Origin: Pseudomonas sp. B21-023
GTDB lineage: Bacteria; Pseudomonadota; Gammaproteobacteria; Pseudomonadales; Pseudomonadaceae
Assembly (NCBI RefSeq): GCF_024749165.1
Contig: NZ_CP087190.1
Coordinates: forward strand, 823,501-887,500
Length of the DNA: 64,000 nucleotides
Direction: 5' to 3'
Under the pieces are notes generated by a model. It had not been told where the DNA came from and made no database searches. It saw only the letters and a list, made by a program, of their open reading frames with translations. Below are positions 1 to 9,506 of the stretch, in pieces. Numbering within the stretch: the stretch's first letter is position 1; every line of letters starts with the position of its first letter. Made by a program: the position numbers and the translations under genes.

Positions 1-419
1 TCTTCTACCAGGATGGCGTCGATCACACCGCCGATATCGGATTCGATGTGGTTCATCATCTTCATGGCTTCGACGATGCACAGGGTGTCGCCCTTCTTCA
101 CGGCCTGGCCGACTTCTGCGTAGTTCGGCGAAGTTGGCGAAGGCTTGCGGTAGAAGGTGCCGACCATCGGCGAACGCACCACGGTGCCTTTCAGGGCAGG
201 TGCGGCGACAGCGGCTTCAGCGGCCGGGGCGGCAGCGGCGGCAACCGGGGCGGCGGCAGGTGCGGCGGCCATTGGCGCGGGTGCGTAGAACTGCTGGGCG
301 GCCGGGGTCTTGCTGTGACGGCTGATGCGAACGGACTCTTCGCCTTCCTTGATCTCCAGTTCGTCGATGCCGGACTCTTCCAGCAGTTCGATCAGCTTTT
401 TGACTTTACGGATATCCAT
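1..419 (-). CDS. accB: AccB, biotin carboxyl carrier protein of acetyl-CoA carboxylase (C-terminus cut by window edge)
   Basis: Carries the biotin that shuttles carboxyl groups from AccC to AccAD in the first step of fatty acid synthesis. 139 residues are visible, of about 150-155 in the family. The N-terminal segment ([20 protein letters not shown]) is typical of AccB. An Ala/Pro-rich linker follows (about residues 38-76), then the biotinyl domain. The biotin-accepting motif EAMKMMN places the modified lysine at residue 120. The start has a GGGAG ribosome site upstream. It lies downstream of aroQ on the same strand, the usual aroQ-accB-accC order, so accC should follow outside the window. 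Only the last residues are missing. Confidence 0.97.
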   Translation of the reverse strand, partial: MDIRKVKKLIELLEESGIDELEIKEGEESVRISRHSKTPAAQQFYAPAPMAAAPAAAPVAAAAAPAAEAAVAAPALKGTVVRSPMVGTFYRKPSPTSPNYAEVGQAVKKGDTLCIVEAMKMMNHIESDIGGVIDAILVE

Positions 420-487
420 TAATCAGCAACTCCCAAGGTTCGGTCGGGGACGTATTTTAAAACGTGTCGAAAACGTTTCTTCATGAG

Positions 488-509
488 CCTCGGCCCGAAA
501 GGGCCAAGG
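488..509 (-). other. Small hairpin between aroQ and accB
   Basis: A short imperfect inverted repeat (GGCCC-GAAA-GGGCC with three further flanking pairs) lies in the 100-bp aroQ-accB spacer. It has no T-tract, so it is probably a processing or pausing hairpin rather than a terminator. Confidence 0.3.
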
Positions 510-519
510 CCTTGTGTCA

Positions 520-972
520 TCAGGGCTGTGCGTTGGCAGCCAGGTGTTCCAGCGCGGACTCCAGGGCCAACCGGTAACCGGTGGCTCCGAGGCCGCAGAT
601 CACCCCTACGGCAACATCCGAAAAGTAGGAGTGGTGACGGAACGGCTCGCGTTTGTGCACGTTGGAAAGGTGCACTTCGATGAATGGGATGCTCACCGCG
701 AGCAATGCGTCACGTAATGCGACGCTGGTGTGGGTGAAAGCGGCCGGATTGATCAGGATGAAGTCCACGCCTTCGTTGCGCGCGGCATGGATGCGGTCGA
801 TCAATTCGTACTCGGCATTGCTCTGCAGGTATTGCAGATGGTGGCCGGCGGCGCGGGCGCGCTGCTCCAGGTCCTGATTGATCTGGGCCAGGGTGGCGGC
901 GCCGTAGTGCCCCGGTTCGCGGGTCCCGAGCAGGTTCAGGTTGGGGCCGTGCAGCACCAGTAGGGTTGCCAT
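520..972 (-). CDS. aroQ: Type II 3-dehydroquinate dehydratase
   Basis: Converts 3-dehydroquinate to 3-dehydroshikimate, the third step of the shikimate pathway. The 150-residue length fits the dodecameric type II family. The N-terminus shows the [16 protein letters not shown] signature with the catalytic loop Arg18 and Tyr23, and the FIEVHLSN motif places the catalytic His at residue 101. The start ATG is chosen at the conserved [11 protein letters not shown], preceded by AAGGAA; an earlier in-frame start would add nine non-conserved residues. It is transcribed toward accB, 100 bp away. Pseudomonads often have a second, unlinked aroQ paralogue. Confidence 0.96.
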   Translation of the reverse strand: MATLLVLHGPNLNLLGTREPGHYGAATLAQINQDLEQRARAAGHHLQYLQSNAEYELIDRIHAARNEGVDFILINPAAFTHTSVALRDALLAVSIPFIEVHLSNVHKREPFRHHSYFSDVAVGVICGLGATGYRLALESALEHLAANAQP

Positions 973-1149
973 CTGCGATTCCTTGGTTTTGTAGGGCAAT
1001 TCGACATAGCGCGGCGACTATGCCGCAACAGGCGCTGAGTGTCCAGTTCCCGGCAATAGCCAGCACGATGTCCGAGATTCACGCAAAGTATGTGACCGGA
1101 TGATTAACTTTGGTCACTCGCCTGCGGATTTTTCAGAGGCTGCGGGAAG

Positions 1150-2907
1150 TTATAGACCGAGTTGGCCGCGCACGCGCGCCACAACCTGGGCAAAATCGCC
1201 GGCGTTTATCTCGCCAATCACCCGATCGCTGGTCATTTCGCTGCCGTTCGCTGCAAAGAACATTAACGCGGGCGGGCCGAACAGGCGGTAGCGGTCGAGC
1301 AGGGCGCGCTGTTCGGCATTGCTTTCGGTGATGTCGAAGCGCAGCAGGCGGAAGGCGCCGAGTTGCGCCTCGACCTGCGGCGCGTTGAGCACCTCGTGCT
1401 CGATCACCTTGCAGCTGATGCACCAGTCGGCGTACCAGTCGAGCAACACTGGCTGGCCGGCGGCCTTGGCTTCGGCCAGGGCGGCGTCGAGGGCGGCGGG
1501 GCGGGTGATGGTCTGCCAGGCGTCGGCCTTGGTCGCTGCGGGGCTGCCGGCCACGGTGGGTGGCGGCAGCGGGCGCAGTGGGTCGCCCTGGCCGCTAAGG
1601 GCGCCATACCAGCAGGCCAGCGCATAGACCAACAGCGCCAGGCCAAGCAGTTGCGCCAGGCGCTGGCGTGGGGTCTTGACCACGAATTCCAGGGTGCCGA
1701 GGAACAACGCCACCCCGGCGGCCAACAGGCCGATCAGCAGCAGGGTGACGGGCCCCGGCAGCACGCGGCTGAGAAGGCCGATGGCCAGGCCCAGCAGCAG
1801 CACGCCGATGGCGTTCTTCACCGTGTTCATCCACGGCCCGCTCTTGGGCAGCCAAGCGGCGCCACCGGTGGCGACCAGCAACAGCGGCGCGCCCATGCCC
1901 AGGCCCAGGGCAAACAGTTTCAGGGCGCCGCCCAGCGCGTCGCCGCTGGCGCTGATGTACAGCAGCGCGCCGGCCAGCGGCGCCGACACGCACGGTGAGA
2001 CCAGCAGGCTGGACAGCACGCCGAGCACCGCGGCGCCCAGCAGCGAGCCACCCTTGGTGCGGTGGGCGAGGCTGTCCAGGCGGCTGCTCAGCGCCTGCGG
2101 CAGCTTGAGGTCGAAAAGGCCGAACATGGCCAGGGCGAACAGCACGAAGAATGCGGCGAACGGCACCAGCACCCAGGCCGACTGCAGGCGCGCCTGCAGG
2201 TTCAGGCCGGCGCCGAACAGGCCCATCAGGGCGCCGAGCACGGCGAAGCTCGCCGCCATCGGCAGCACGTAGGCCAGCGACAGCGACAGCCCGCGCAGGC
2301 CGCCGACCTGGCCGCGCAGCACCACTCCGGAGAGGATCGGCAGCATCGGCAGCACGCACGGGGTGAAGGTCAGGCCGACACCGGCAAGGAAGAACAGCAG
2401 CAGCGACTTCCAGGTCCAGCCCTGCTCGCCGCTTGCCGGCGGCGGCGCGCCTTGGCCATCGATGCTCAACCGCTCGGTTTCCGGCGGATAGCACAGGCCC
2501 TTGTCGGCGCAGCCCTGGTAACCCACCAGCAGGGTGAAGGCGCGCGCGTCGTTGCGCGGCAGTTCGATGTCGAGCACGCCGTGGTACACCTCGACGTCGC
2601 CGAAGAACTCGTCGTGCTTGGCCTCGCCCTGGGGGATGTTCGGCGCGCCGAGCTTGATGTCCGCAGGCTCGGTGCGGAACTGGAAGCGGTGGCGGTAGAG
2701 GTAGTAGCCGTCGGTGGCGACGAAGCGCAGCTTGACGGTCTGGGCGTCGGTCTCGATCAGGCTGAGCTTGAAGGCTTCGTGCACCGGCAGGAAGTCGGCG
2801 CTGTTGGACGCGGCGCCGAGGGTGGCGCTGGGGCGGTTGTCGAGCAGGCCGCTGGCGAACGCAGGGCTGGCCAGCAGCAGGAACAACAGGAAAAACAGGC
2901 GGCGCAT
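1150..2907 (-). CDS. dsbD: DsbD, thiol:disulfide interchange protein (cytoplasm-to-periplasm electron transporter)
   Basis: Inner-membrane protein that passes electrons from cytoplasmic thioredoxin to periplasmic partners such as DsbC. Of 585 residues, 1-19 form a signal peptide. The N-terminal alpha domain has the redox pair Cys133/Cys139 (GYQGCADKGLCYPPE). The eight-helix beta domain has Cys184 in FTPCVLPMLP and its partner in LVSPCVSAPL. The C-terminal thioredoxin-like gamma domain has CISC at 496-499 (DWYADWCISCK). All six functional cysteines are present. The start is placed at the signal peptide; a 40-residue upstream extension would run into REP sequence and is rejected. Pseudomonas often has two dsbD copies, so the paralogue number is not assigned. 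Confidence 0.95.
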   Translation of the reverse strand: MRRLFFLLFLLLASPAFASGLLDNRPSATLGAASNSADFLPVHEAFKLSLIETDAQTVKLRFVATDGYYLYRHRFQFRTEPADIKLGAPNIPQGEAKHDEFFGDVEVYHGVLDIELPRNDARAFTLLVGYQGCADKGLCYPPETERLSIDGQGAPPPASGEQGWTWKSLLLFFLAGVGLTFTPCVLPMLPILSGVVLRGQVGGLRGLSLSLAYVLPMAASFAVLGALMGLFGAGLNLQARLQSAWVLVPFAAFFVLFALAMFGLFDLKLPQALSSRLDSLAHRTKGGSLLGAAVLGVLSSLLVSPCVSAPLAGALLYISASGDALGGALKLFALGLGMGAPLLLVATGGAAWLPKSGPWMNTVKNAIGVLLLGLAIGLLSRVLPGPVTLLLIGLLAAGVALFLGTLEFVVKTPRQRLAQLLGLALLVYALACWYGALSGQGDPLRPLPPPTVAGSPAATKADAWQTITRPAALDAALAEAKAAGQPVLLDWYADWCISCKVIEHEVLNAPQVEAQLGAFRLLRFDITESNAEQRALLDRYRLFGPPALMFFAANGSEMTSDRVIGEINAGDFAQVVARVRGQLGL

Positions 2908-2963
2908 GGCGGACTCGCGAGGTGGAACGTGGCGGCATGATAGCGGACTTGGCAGGGCTATGG

Positions 2964-3073
2964 GCCATCGTGGGGCAAGCCCGCTCCCACGCCAACCGGT
3001 CAGCGGGCGCAGAGTGGCAAGCATCACCAGCGTGGGAGCAGTAGTGCGGCGACCCGACTTGCCCCGCGATGGC
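2964..3073. repeat. Divergent REP pair between dsbD and a chemoreceptor gene
   Basis: An inverted pair of REP-like units: one arm reads GCCATCGTGGGGCAAGCCCG with GCTCCCAC after it, the other is its complement and carries about 18 extra bases. It lies just beyond the chemoreceptor stop codon. It could form a large stem-loop and act as a terminator or mRNA stabiliser. Confidence 0.7.
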
Positions 3074-3074
3074 T

Positions 3075-5036
3075 TCAGAGCCGGAACGCCCGCACCGCCG
3101 TGTTCAACTCACCGCCCAGCTTGAGCAACTGTTCGCCCTGCTCACGCCCTTCGCCAATACGCTGCAGGTTGTCCTCGCCTAGCTCGTGGATCCTCTCGCT
3201 GTGATCACGAATCTCGCTCACCGCCCCGGTCTGCTGCGCGGTCACATCGGCGATGCGTACCGCGGTGTCGGCAATGGTGCGAATGGCGCTGACGATCGCG
3301 TCCAGCGCGCCATCGGCTGACTGTGCCTGGTTGGCCGTGGCCTCGGCGTGCTCCAGCTGGGTGCGCATGCCGTCCACCGAATCGCGGGCGGCTTGCTGCA
3401 GGCGGTCGATCAGCGCCTGGATCTCGCCGGTGGCGCCAGTGGTGCGCTGCGCCAGCGAGCGCACTTCGTCGGCCACCACGGCGAAGCCACGGCCCATCTC
3501 GCCGGCCCGGGCCGCTTCGATGGCGGCGTTAAGCGCCAGCAGGTTGGTCTGCTCGGCAATCGCGCGGATCACCGTGAGCACGCCACCGATGGTCGCCGAC
3601 TCTTCCGCCAGTTGCTCGATCATCCGGGCGTTGCCTTGCACCTCGTCGACTAGGGTGCGCAGGCCGGACAGGCTCTGGCCGATCACTGTCTGGCCCTGCT
3701 CCACGGCCCGGCCGGCGTCGCGGCTGGCCTCGGCGGCTGAGCTGGCATCGCCGGCCACCTGCTGGATGGTCGCCTCCAGCTCGCCCAGGGCGTCGCGGAT
3801 CTGCGCCGTGTCGCCGGCCTGGCGTTCGGCGCCGTCGTGCAGGGCGCTGCTCATGCCGGCCAGGGCATGGCTGCTGCCGGCCACCTGTTCGGCGTTGTGA
3901 CGGATAGTGCCGACCAGCTCCACCAGGTACTGGCGCAGGCGGTTCAGCGATTCCTGGATATCGTGCAGCTCGCGGTTGGTGCGGCCCAGGGTGATGGGCT
4001 GGGCGAAGTCGCCCTCGGCCCAGCGCGACAGCGCCGGCGCCAGGCTGGTGAGGGTGCGTGCCAGGCGACGCTGCAGGGTGTCGATGAGCAGGGCGATCAG
4101 CAGGATCAGGCCGATCATCAGGCCCTGGATCAGCCGTACCTCGCCAGCGATGGTGGCGTGCAGGCCGCGTACCTCGGGCTCGAGGCCGGCGATGGCCTGT
4201 TGCACCGCCTCCAGGCGCTCACCGGTGCTGGCGGCCAAGGTGGCGCGGCGCTCGATCTGCTCGCGGGTACGTTGCAGTTCGGCAGGGTAGCGGCTGAGCA
4301 GGCTGTGCAGCTCGCGTTTCAGGCCCACGGCGACGTCTTCCTGCTCGGCGCTGGCTTGCGACTCCAGGCCCATCATCGCGGCGAAGTCATCGGCATTGGA
4401 TTCGGCGGCGCGGGTCACCCCCAGCAGCGGCAGGCCGTCGATGGCCTGGGCCTGGGCGGCGATCTGTTGCAGTTCGCGGTCCACTTCGTCGGCCAGCTCG
4501 GCGCGGCCGCTGCTGACCAGCTTGTCGCGGGCCAGGGACAGGCGGCCCAGGTGCAGCGAGGCTTCCAGCAGCGGTGTCAGGTAGCGGCCAGCATCGGCGC
4601 TGCCGCTGTCGCGGGCATAGCCGGCCAGTTGCTCGAGGTTCGCCCCCAGCTCCCGTTCGGCTTGCAGCAGCAAGGCCTGGGGATCGCCAGCCAGCTTGCC
4701 GGCGGCGAGCAGTTCGTTGGCGGTGAAGCCCTGCAGGCTGTCCAGGCTCGGGCGCAACTTGGCCGACAGGGGCTCTGGCCAGTCGGCCAGGGCGGCCTGC
4801 AGCTGTTTGTTGGCCTCCATGGCCGCCGCGTGGCGCAGGGCGTCGCCGCTGCCCAGGTAGGCCTGGATATTGCGCGCGGCATCGTTCTGGAACTGCTGGG
4901 ACAGGCCCAGGTAGCGCTCCATCAATTGATAGGGACGTTCCAGGGCGCGTTGCGACCACCACAGGGTCGCGCCCAGGGCGATACACACGGTCACCAGCAA
5001 CAGGGTGTTGAAATTGGTCAGCCACTTCAGGCGCAT
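3075..5036 (-). CDS. Methyl-accepting chemotaxis protein with a long helical periplasmic domain
   Basis: Transmembrane chemoreceptor of 653 residues feeding a CheA/CheW-type pathway. Transmembrane helix 1 is at about 9-28. An all-helical periplasmic region of about 270 residues follows, then transmembrane helix 2 at about 301-318 ([13 protein letters not shown]), a HAMP domain, and a cytoplasmic signalling hairpin. The hairpin contains the invariant [20 protein letters not shown] and [16 protein letters not shown] segments. The start at [10 protein letters not shown] has AGGAAG upstream; a longer in-frame reading contains REP sequence and is rejected. The ligand-binding region shows no Cache or PAS motif, so the signal cannot be named. 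A diguanylate cyclase gene lies upstream on the same strand behind a REP element. Confidence 0.9.
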   Translation of the reverse strand: MRLKWLTNFNTLLLVTVCIALGATLWWSQRALERPYQLMERYLGLSQQFQNDAARNIQAYLGSGDALRHAAAMEANKQLQAALADWPEPLSAKLRPSLDSLQGFTANELLAAGKLAGDPQALLLQAERELGANLEQLAGYARDSGSADAGRYLTPLLEASLHLGRLSLARDKLVSSGRAELADEVDRELQQIAAQAQAIDGLPLLGVTRAAESNADDFAAMMGLESQASAEQEDVAVGLKRELHSLLSRYPAELQRTREQIERRATLAASTGERLEAVQQAIAGLEPEVRGLHATIAGEVRLIQGLMIGLILLIALLIDTLQRRLARTLTSLAPALSRWAEGDFAQPITLGRTNRELHDIQESLNRLRQYLVELVGTIRHNAEQVAGSSHALAGMSSALHDGAERQAGDTAQIRDALGELEATIQQVAGDASSAAEASRDAGRAVEQGQTVIGQSLSGLRTLVDEVQGNARMIEQLAEESATIGGVLTVIRAIAEQTNLLALNAAIEAARAGEMGRGFAVVADEVRSLAQRTTGATGEIQALIDRLQQAARDSVDGMRTQLEHAEATANQAQSADGALDAIVSAIRTIADTAVRIADVTAQQTGAVSEIRDHSERIHELGEDNLQRIGEGREQGEQLLKLGGELNTAVRAFRL

Positions 5037-5194
5037 AGCCGCGAACTTCCTGCGGAGGGGGAGTGGAGAAGTCGGGCCTGAAGTTATTGCGATTTTGTGA
5101 CGAGGTGATGACGACGGCGGGTTGGCGCCATAAAAAAGTGGCACAGTGCCGGTATTGGTGCCGGGTATGGGCAACTGCGTAGTTTTCCTGCGCC

Positions 5195-5286
5195 GACCTC
5201 TCGCCGGCAAGCCGGCTCCCACCCCGAGCGCGCCGCCCTCAGTCCAAGCGCCATCCCTGTGGGAGCTGGCTTGCCAGCGATGAGGC
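5195..5286. repeat. Inverted REP pair
   Basis: Two inverted REP units (TCGCCGGCAAGCCGGCTCCC and the complement-type GTGGGAGCTGGCTTGCCAGC) separated by about 36 bp, between the chemoreceptor and diguanylate cyclase genes. The rest of the 284-bp gap is the chemoreceptor upstream region; no other gene is seen. Confidence 0.85.
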
Positions 5287-5320
5287 CATTACAAGCAACA
5301 CAACGCGGATGGGGTGGGTG

Positions 5321-6937
5321 CTAAGGCTCGACCCGCACCACGCAGTTGCGCCCGGCGTGCTTGGCGCGGTACAGCGCCTCGTCCGCGGCGCTGGCCATGG
5401 TCAGCGCGTCGAGTTGCTCGTCCAGCTGCACCACCCCGGCGCTGAAGGTGCACTGCAGGTCGTGGGGCTGGGCCGGGTAATGGATCTCGGCAAAGCGTCG
5501 GCGGATTTCGTCGAGCACCTTGTGCGCCGCTTCCAGTCCGGTATTGGGCATGACGATGGCGAATTCCTCGCCACCGTAGCGGCCGATGAAGTCGGTCTTG
5601 CGCAACCGCTGCTTGAGGAACAGCGCCAGGCTCTTGATCACCCGGTCGCCCATGGGGTGGCCGTGGCGGTCGTTGATCTTCTTGAAGTGGTCGATGTCGA
5701 GCATGGCGAAGCTCAGGGGCTGCACTTCGCGGCGGGCGCGGAAGCTGCAGTCCTCGAGCAATTGCAGGATGTGGGTGTGGTTGTACAGCCCGGTGAGGCT
5801 GTCGCGCACCATCCGCGCCTTGAGGTGGCGGGCGCGGGCGGCGCGGTTGCGCACGGTGGTCACCAGGTGCCGCGAGCGGATCGGCTTGGTGAGGAAGTCG
5901 TCGCCGCCCTCGCTCATGGCGTCGAGCTGCTTGTCCAGGTCGTCCTCGGCCGACAGGTAGATGATCGGTACGCTGACGTAGCGGTCGTTGTGGCGGATCA
6001 CCTTGGCCAGTTCCGGGCCGGTGCACGCGGGCATGTACATGTCGAGGATGATCAGGTCGGGCTGGAAGTCCGCCAGCTCGCTCATGGTGCGGATCGGCTC
6101 GGTGAGGGTGCGGGTGATGATCCCGGCGCTGTTGAGCAGGCGCTCGGTGTGCAGGGCCTGGGCGCGGGAGTCGTCGATCACCAGCACGCGGAACGGGTCG
6201 TACTGGGTGGCGCTGGTCAGCAGTTCGAGTTTTTCCAGCAGGCTGGAAGCATCCAGGGTGCCGGTGAGGAACTCCTGGCCGCCGGCGCGTACCGCGGCCA
6301 GGCGGGTCGGGGTGTCGGTTTCATGCAAGCAGAAGAACAGCAGCGGCACCGGCTGCTCCAGGCCTTGCTGGGCCTGGGCCGCCAGTTGCAGGCCGATGCC
6401 GGTGCCGGTGAAGTCGACGTCCATGACGATCGCCGATGGCAGGCGCTCGCTCATCGACGCCTGGAACGCCTCGGCGCTGCACAGCGCCTGCACGGTGAGG
6501 CCGAAGAACTCCAGTTGCTGGGCCAGGCGTTCGGCGCGGTCGTGGTCCTGCAGCACGATGTACACCGGTTTGCGCAGCGGCGGCAGGGGCACATTGTCGA
6601 GCTGGTCGCCCTTGCGCAGGCCGGTGCGCGACAGGCGCTGCATCAGGCGGTTGAGTTCGCTGATCAGTTCCGAGTTCAGGCGCGCGCTGTTGGCTTCGAT
6701 GGCGCGCAGGGTCTGGCCGATGGCCGTTGACAGGCTGCCATGCTCGGGCTGCTCGAAGCGTTCGGCATAGCGCTGCAGGCGCAGGTTGGCCTCGCACAGC
6801 TCGCCCAGGTCGCCGCTGGACCACTCGCCACGCTGCAGGCGCTGCCAGATCTCGAGGATCTGCCGGGCCTGGTGGATCACCCGCTGGGCAAAATGCTGCT
6901 TGAGGCGTTCGTGGCTCGGCTCGGCTGGCTGGGTCAT
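5321..6937 (-). CDS. Response regulator with two receiver domains and a GGDEF diguanylate cyclase domain
   Basis: Predicted to make the second messenger c-di-GMP. Of 538 residues, the N-terminal roughly 115 are helical and histidine-phosphotransfer-sized. A first, degenerate receiver-like domain follows (starting KPVYIVLQDHDRAERL). A canonical receiver comes next (FRVLVIDDSRAQ, LIILDMYMPACTG, FLTKPIR). The C-terminal GGDEF domain has the active-site loop GGEEF at 455-459 and an inhibitory I-site RKTD at 446-449, five residues before it. The enzyme is therefore expected to be active and product-inhibited. The start ATG has AGGA close upstream. The cognate kinase is not evident in the window. 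Confidence 0.92.
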   Translation of the reverse strand: MTQPAEPSHERLKQHFAQRVIHQARQILEIWQRLQRGEWSSGDLGELCEANLRLQRYAERFEQPEHGSLSTAIGQTLRAIEANSARLNSELISELNRLMQRLSRTGLRKGDQLDNVPLPPLRKPVYIVLQDHDRAERLAQQLEFFGLTVQALCSAEAFQASMSERLPSAIVMDVDFTGTGIGLQLAAQAQQGLEQPVPLLFFCLHETDTPTRLAAVRAGGQEFLTGTLDASSLLEKLELLTSATQYDPFRVLVIDDSRAQALHTERLLNSAGIITRTLTEPIRTMSELADFQPDLIILDMYMPACTGPELAKVIRHNDRYVSVPIIYLSAEDDLDKQLDAMSEGGDDFLTKPIRSRHLVTTVRNRAARARHLKARMVRDSLTGLYNHTHILQLLEDCSFRARREVQPLSFAMLDIDHFKKINDRHGHPMGDRVIKSLALFLKQRLRKTDFIGRYGGEEFAIVMPNTGLEAAHKVLDEIRRRFAEIHYPAQPHDLQCTFSAGVVQLDEQLDALTMASAADEALYRAKHAGRNCVVRVEP

Positions 6938-7186
6938 GTCCTGACTACTTATGAGTGGGAGGGTGCAGGTTCAATGATGGCTCTATGCTAGCACTGCTTT
7001 TCCGACAAGCGAGTGCCTCGGGTCAACAAAGTGTTAAGGGACGGTAATTCAGTTGCTGACCTGTTGGTCGCTTATACGAATGGCGGCGTCTGCTTTATAG
7101 TGCTGTCACCTGGGTTTGTCGTGGCACCCTGGCCGAGGCCTGTGGTCCAAACCCTGAACCGTTCGTGACTGATTAAGGACAATGCC

Positions 7187-8254
7187 ATGCTGGATTGGAA
7201 AAACCGCGAGGCCAAGGCCGAGCCCCGCGAGCGGGTCGAAACCCGCGGCGCCGCTACCCGTAGCTACGTTGGCGGCCTCTGGAGCCGTGCCCTGGGCACC
7301 CTGATCGGCCTCTACCTGCTGGTGTGCATCGGCCTGGGCTGGTACTGGAGCCAGGAGCCCGAGCTGTTCCCGGTGCAGCAGAATGCCCAGGCCGCCGCCG
7401 AGCGCAACGGCCAGCAGATGGTGGTTGGCTATACCACCATCGAAACCCTCAAGACCGTCGCCGGCACCCTGCTCGACAAGCCGGGTGGTTACATCTCCAA
7501 CGACCGCTTCCCGCCAGGGCTGTGGATGGACAACATGCCGAGCTGGGAATACGGCGTGCTGGTCCAGGTGCGTGACCTGTCCCGCGCCCTGCGCAAGGAC
7601 TTCGCCCGTTCGCAGTCGCAATCGACCGAGGACGCCGACCTGGCCAAGGCCGAACCGCGCTTCAACTTCGACAACAAGAGCTGGATCCTGCCGTCGAGCG
7701 AGTCGGAGTTCGAAGAGGGCATCAAGTCGCTGAACCGCTACCAGGTGCGCCTGGCCAAGGGCGACCAGGGCGCGATCTTCTACACCCGCGCCGACAACCT
7801 GAACAACTGGCTGGGCGACGTCGCCACCCGCCTGGGCTCGCTGTCGCAGCGCCTGTCGGCCAGTGTCGGCCGGGTCAAGCTCAACAACACCCTGAAGACC
7901 GAGTCCGTGGCCCCGGGGCAGGCGCCGCAGGTCGACGAGGAAGTGGTCGAGACTCCATGGCTGCAGATCGACAACGTGTTCTACGAAGCCCGTGGCCAGG
8001 CCTGGGCGCTGTCGCACCTGCTGCGCGCCATCGAGGTCGATTTCGCCGACGTGCTGGCGAAGAAGAACGCCACGGTCAGCGTGCGGCAGATCATCCGCGA
8101 GCTGGAAGCCTCGCAGGAAGCGCTGTGGAGCCCGATGGTGCTTAACGGCAGCGGTTTCGGCATGTGGGCCAACCACTCGCTGGTGATGGCCAACTACATC
8201 TCCCGGGCCAACGCCGCGGTCATCGACCTGCGCCAACTGCTGTCCCAGGGCTGA
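7187..8254 (+). CDS. DUF2333 family inner-membrane-anchored protein
   Basis: A 355-residue protein of the DUF2333 family, conserved in Pseudomonas and relatives and of unknown function. It has a charged cytoplasmic N-terminus (residues 1-30), one transmembrane helix (about 35-53, ALGTLIGLYLLVCIGLGWYW) and a large soluble, presumably periplasmic, helical domain. AAGGA precedes the ATG. The stop is followed after one base by the Nudix gene start, so the two are almost certainly co-transcribed. The 249 bp upstream, shared with the divergent diguanylate cyclase gene, should hold promoters for both. I see no catalytic motif. Confidence 0.85.
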   Translation: MLDWKNREAKAEPRERVETRGAATRSYVGGLWSRALGTLIGLYLLVCIGLGWYWSQEPELFPVQQNAQAAAERNGQQMVVGYTTIETLKTVAGTLLDKPGGYISNDRFPPGLWMDNMPSWEYGVLVQVRDLSRALRKDFARSQSQSTEDADLAKAEPRFNFDNKSWILPSSESEFEEGIKSLNRYQVRLAKGDQGAIFYTRADNLNNWLGDVATRLGSLSQRLSASVGRVKLNNTLKTESVAPGQAPQVDEEVVETPWLQIDNVFYEARGQAWALSHLLRAIEVDFADVLAKKNATVSVRQIIRELEASQEALWSPMVLNGSGFGMWANHSLVMANYISRANAAVIDLRQLLSQG

Positions 8255-8255
8255 G

Positions 8256-8792
8256 ATGCCGGTCAATCCTGCCGAGGTCGCGCACCGCGCGGCCTCCGAC
8301 GCCGAGCTGGTGGCCTGGGTCGATGAGCATGACCAATTGCTCGGCGCCCTGCCACGGGCCGAATTGCGTGAGCGTGGCCTGATCGGGCGCTGTACCTTCA
8401 TCCTGCTGTTCAACAGCGCGGGCGACCTGTGCGTGCACCGGCGGACCCTGAGCAAAGCGCTGTATCCCGGTTACTGGGATGTGGCGGCGGGGGGAATGGT
8501 CGGGGTGCAGGAGTCCTATGCCGAATCGGCGGCCCGGGAGCTGGCGGAGGAACTGGGGGTGAGCGGCGTCGAGCTGCGCTTCCACGAGACGTTCTACTTC
8601 GAGCAGCCGGGCAACCGCCTGTGGGGCGCGGTGTTTTCCGCGGTATGGGACGGGGCGTTGCGCCTGCAGCCCGAGGAGGTCAGCGAGGCGCGGTTCACCA
8701 GTGTAGAGCAGGCCCTGGCGGAAAGTGCAACACTGCCGTATTGCCCGGACTCGCTGGTGGCGCTGCAGCGTTACCAAGCCGCTTCAGCGTGA
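8256..8792 (+). CDS. Nudix hydrolase (YfcD-like)
   Basis: Nudix enzyme of 178 residues that hydrolyses a nucleoside-diphosphate-linked substrate. The complete Nudix box runs from Gly80 (GMVGVQESYAESAARELAEE, then LGV), matching G-x5-E-x7-REU-x-EE-x-GU, with the metal-binding glutamates at 98/99. The N-terminal lead (AWVDEHDQLLGALPRAELRE) resembles the isopentenyl-diphosphate-isomerase-like/YfcD branch. It starts one base after the DUF2333 stop codon, so it is translationally coupled. The substrate is not deducible. Confidence 0.88.
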   Translation: MPVNPAEVAHRAASDAELVAWVDEHDQLLGALPRAELRERGLIGRCTFILLFNSAGDLCVHRRTLSKALYPGYWDVAAGGMVGVQESYAESAARELAEELGVSGVELRFHETFYFEQPGNRLWGAVFSAVWDGALRLQPEEVSEARFTSVEQALAESATLPYCPDSLVALQRYQAASA

Positions 8793-8800
8793 CGGCATAA

Positions 8801-8894
8801 GGCCTCATCGCCGGCAAGCCGGCTCCCACCTTGACCGCGGTGGCCTGGAGCCAAGCGCCGGCCCTGTGGGAGCTGGCTTGCCAGCGATGAGGCC
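8801..8894. repeat. Inverted REP pair after the Nudix gene
   Basis: Perfect-looking inverted REP pair (GGCCTCATCGCCGGCAAGCC and its complement type, 36 bp apart). It occupies the first third of the 342-bp gap between the Nudix gene and sui1; the rest of the gap holds the sui1 promoter and leader. Confidence 0.87.
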
Positions 8895-8987
8895 GCCACA
8901 GGCAATAGCAGTCACTTGCTCCCACAGGTTTCGGAGCCAACCCGCAATGAAGTCGCAAAACTTTCGTAAAATGGCGCAATCCTGTAC

Positions 8988-9016
8988 TTAGCAACAGGCA
9001 GATTTATCGTTACACT
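8988..9016 (+). promoter_or_regulatory. Candidate sigma-70 promoter for sui1
   Basis: TTAGCA (8988-8993), a 17-bp spacer and TACACT (9011-9016) form a plausible sigma-70 promoter about 118 bp upstream of the sui1 start. Transcription from here would give a leader of about 110 nt containing two hairpins. Confidence 0.45.
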
Positions 9017-9032
9017 GCGCGCCCTTTTCGGG

Positions 9033-9110
9033 CTGCCGCACAACCTTGCGGCAGTAGCGCCGCCCCTGCCAGAGTGGGGCATCGCGGTCGGCTCCCGCCG
9101 ACCAGTTTTT
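9033..9110 (+). terminator. Leader hairpin followed by an intrinsic terminator upstream of sui1
   Basis: A first stem-loop CTGCCGCA/TGCGGCAG lies at 9033-9054. A second, GGTCGGC-TCCC-GCCGACC at 9086-9103, is followed by AGTTTTTTG. The second is a textbook intrinsic terminator and ends only about 25 bp before the sui1 GTG. It could terminate upstream readthrough or attenuate sui1 itself. Confidence 0.6.
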
Positions 9111-9134
9111 TGTCCTCGGCACAGAGGAACAAAA

Positions 9135-9506
9135 GTGGCCAAGAAAGCTTCTTCCTTTTCCGCCCTGGGCGGTCTCGTCTTTTCCACCGATGCCGGTCGG
9201 CACTGTCCCGACTGCAGCAAACCGGTGGACGACTGTATCTGCAAGCAGCAGGTCATCCCCGAGGGGGATGGCATTGCCCGCGTGCGCCGTGAAAGCAAAG
9301 GCCGTGGCGGCAAGACGGTGACCACCATCACGGGCGTCCCCCTGGCCCTGGAACCGCTCAAGGAGCTCGCCAGCACGCTCAAGCGTCGCTGCGGCACCGG
9401 TGGCGCGCTCAAGGATGGGGTCATTGAAATCCAGGGCGATCACGTCGAGCTGTTGCTCGCCGAGCTGATCAAGCAGGGTTTCAAGGCGAAGAAATCCGGC
9501 GGCTGA
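9135..9506 (+). CDS. SUI1/eIF1-family translation initiation factor (YciH)
   Basis: Small 123-residue protein of the bacterial eIF1/SUI1 family (YciH). In E. coli YciH is implicated in start-site fidelity and in repressing translation under stress. The N-terminus has a Cys pair (CPDC) and CIC resembling a metal knuckle. The SUI1 fold covers about residues 55-120, with the conserved GGKTVTTITG and GTGGALKDGVIEIQGDH motifs. Translation begins at GTG, with GAGGAAC upstream. The 3' end overlaps its own terminator hairpin. The unusual terminator in the leader suggests regulated readthrough. Confidence 0.92.
   Translation: MAKKASSFSALGGLVFSTDAGRHCPDCSKPVDDCICKQQVIPEGDGIARVRRESKGRGGKTVTTITGVPLALEPLKELASTLKRRCGTGGALKDGVIEIQGDHVELLLAELIKQGFKAKKSGG

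Noticed and set aside
1150..3027. A longer DsbD start at 3027
   Set aside because: The added 40 residues derive from REP sequence and precede a normal signal peptide with its own start at 2907.
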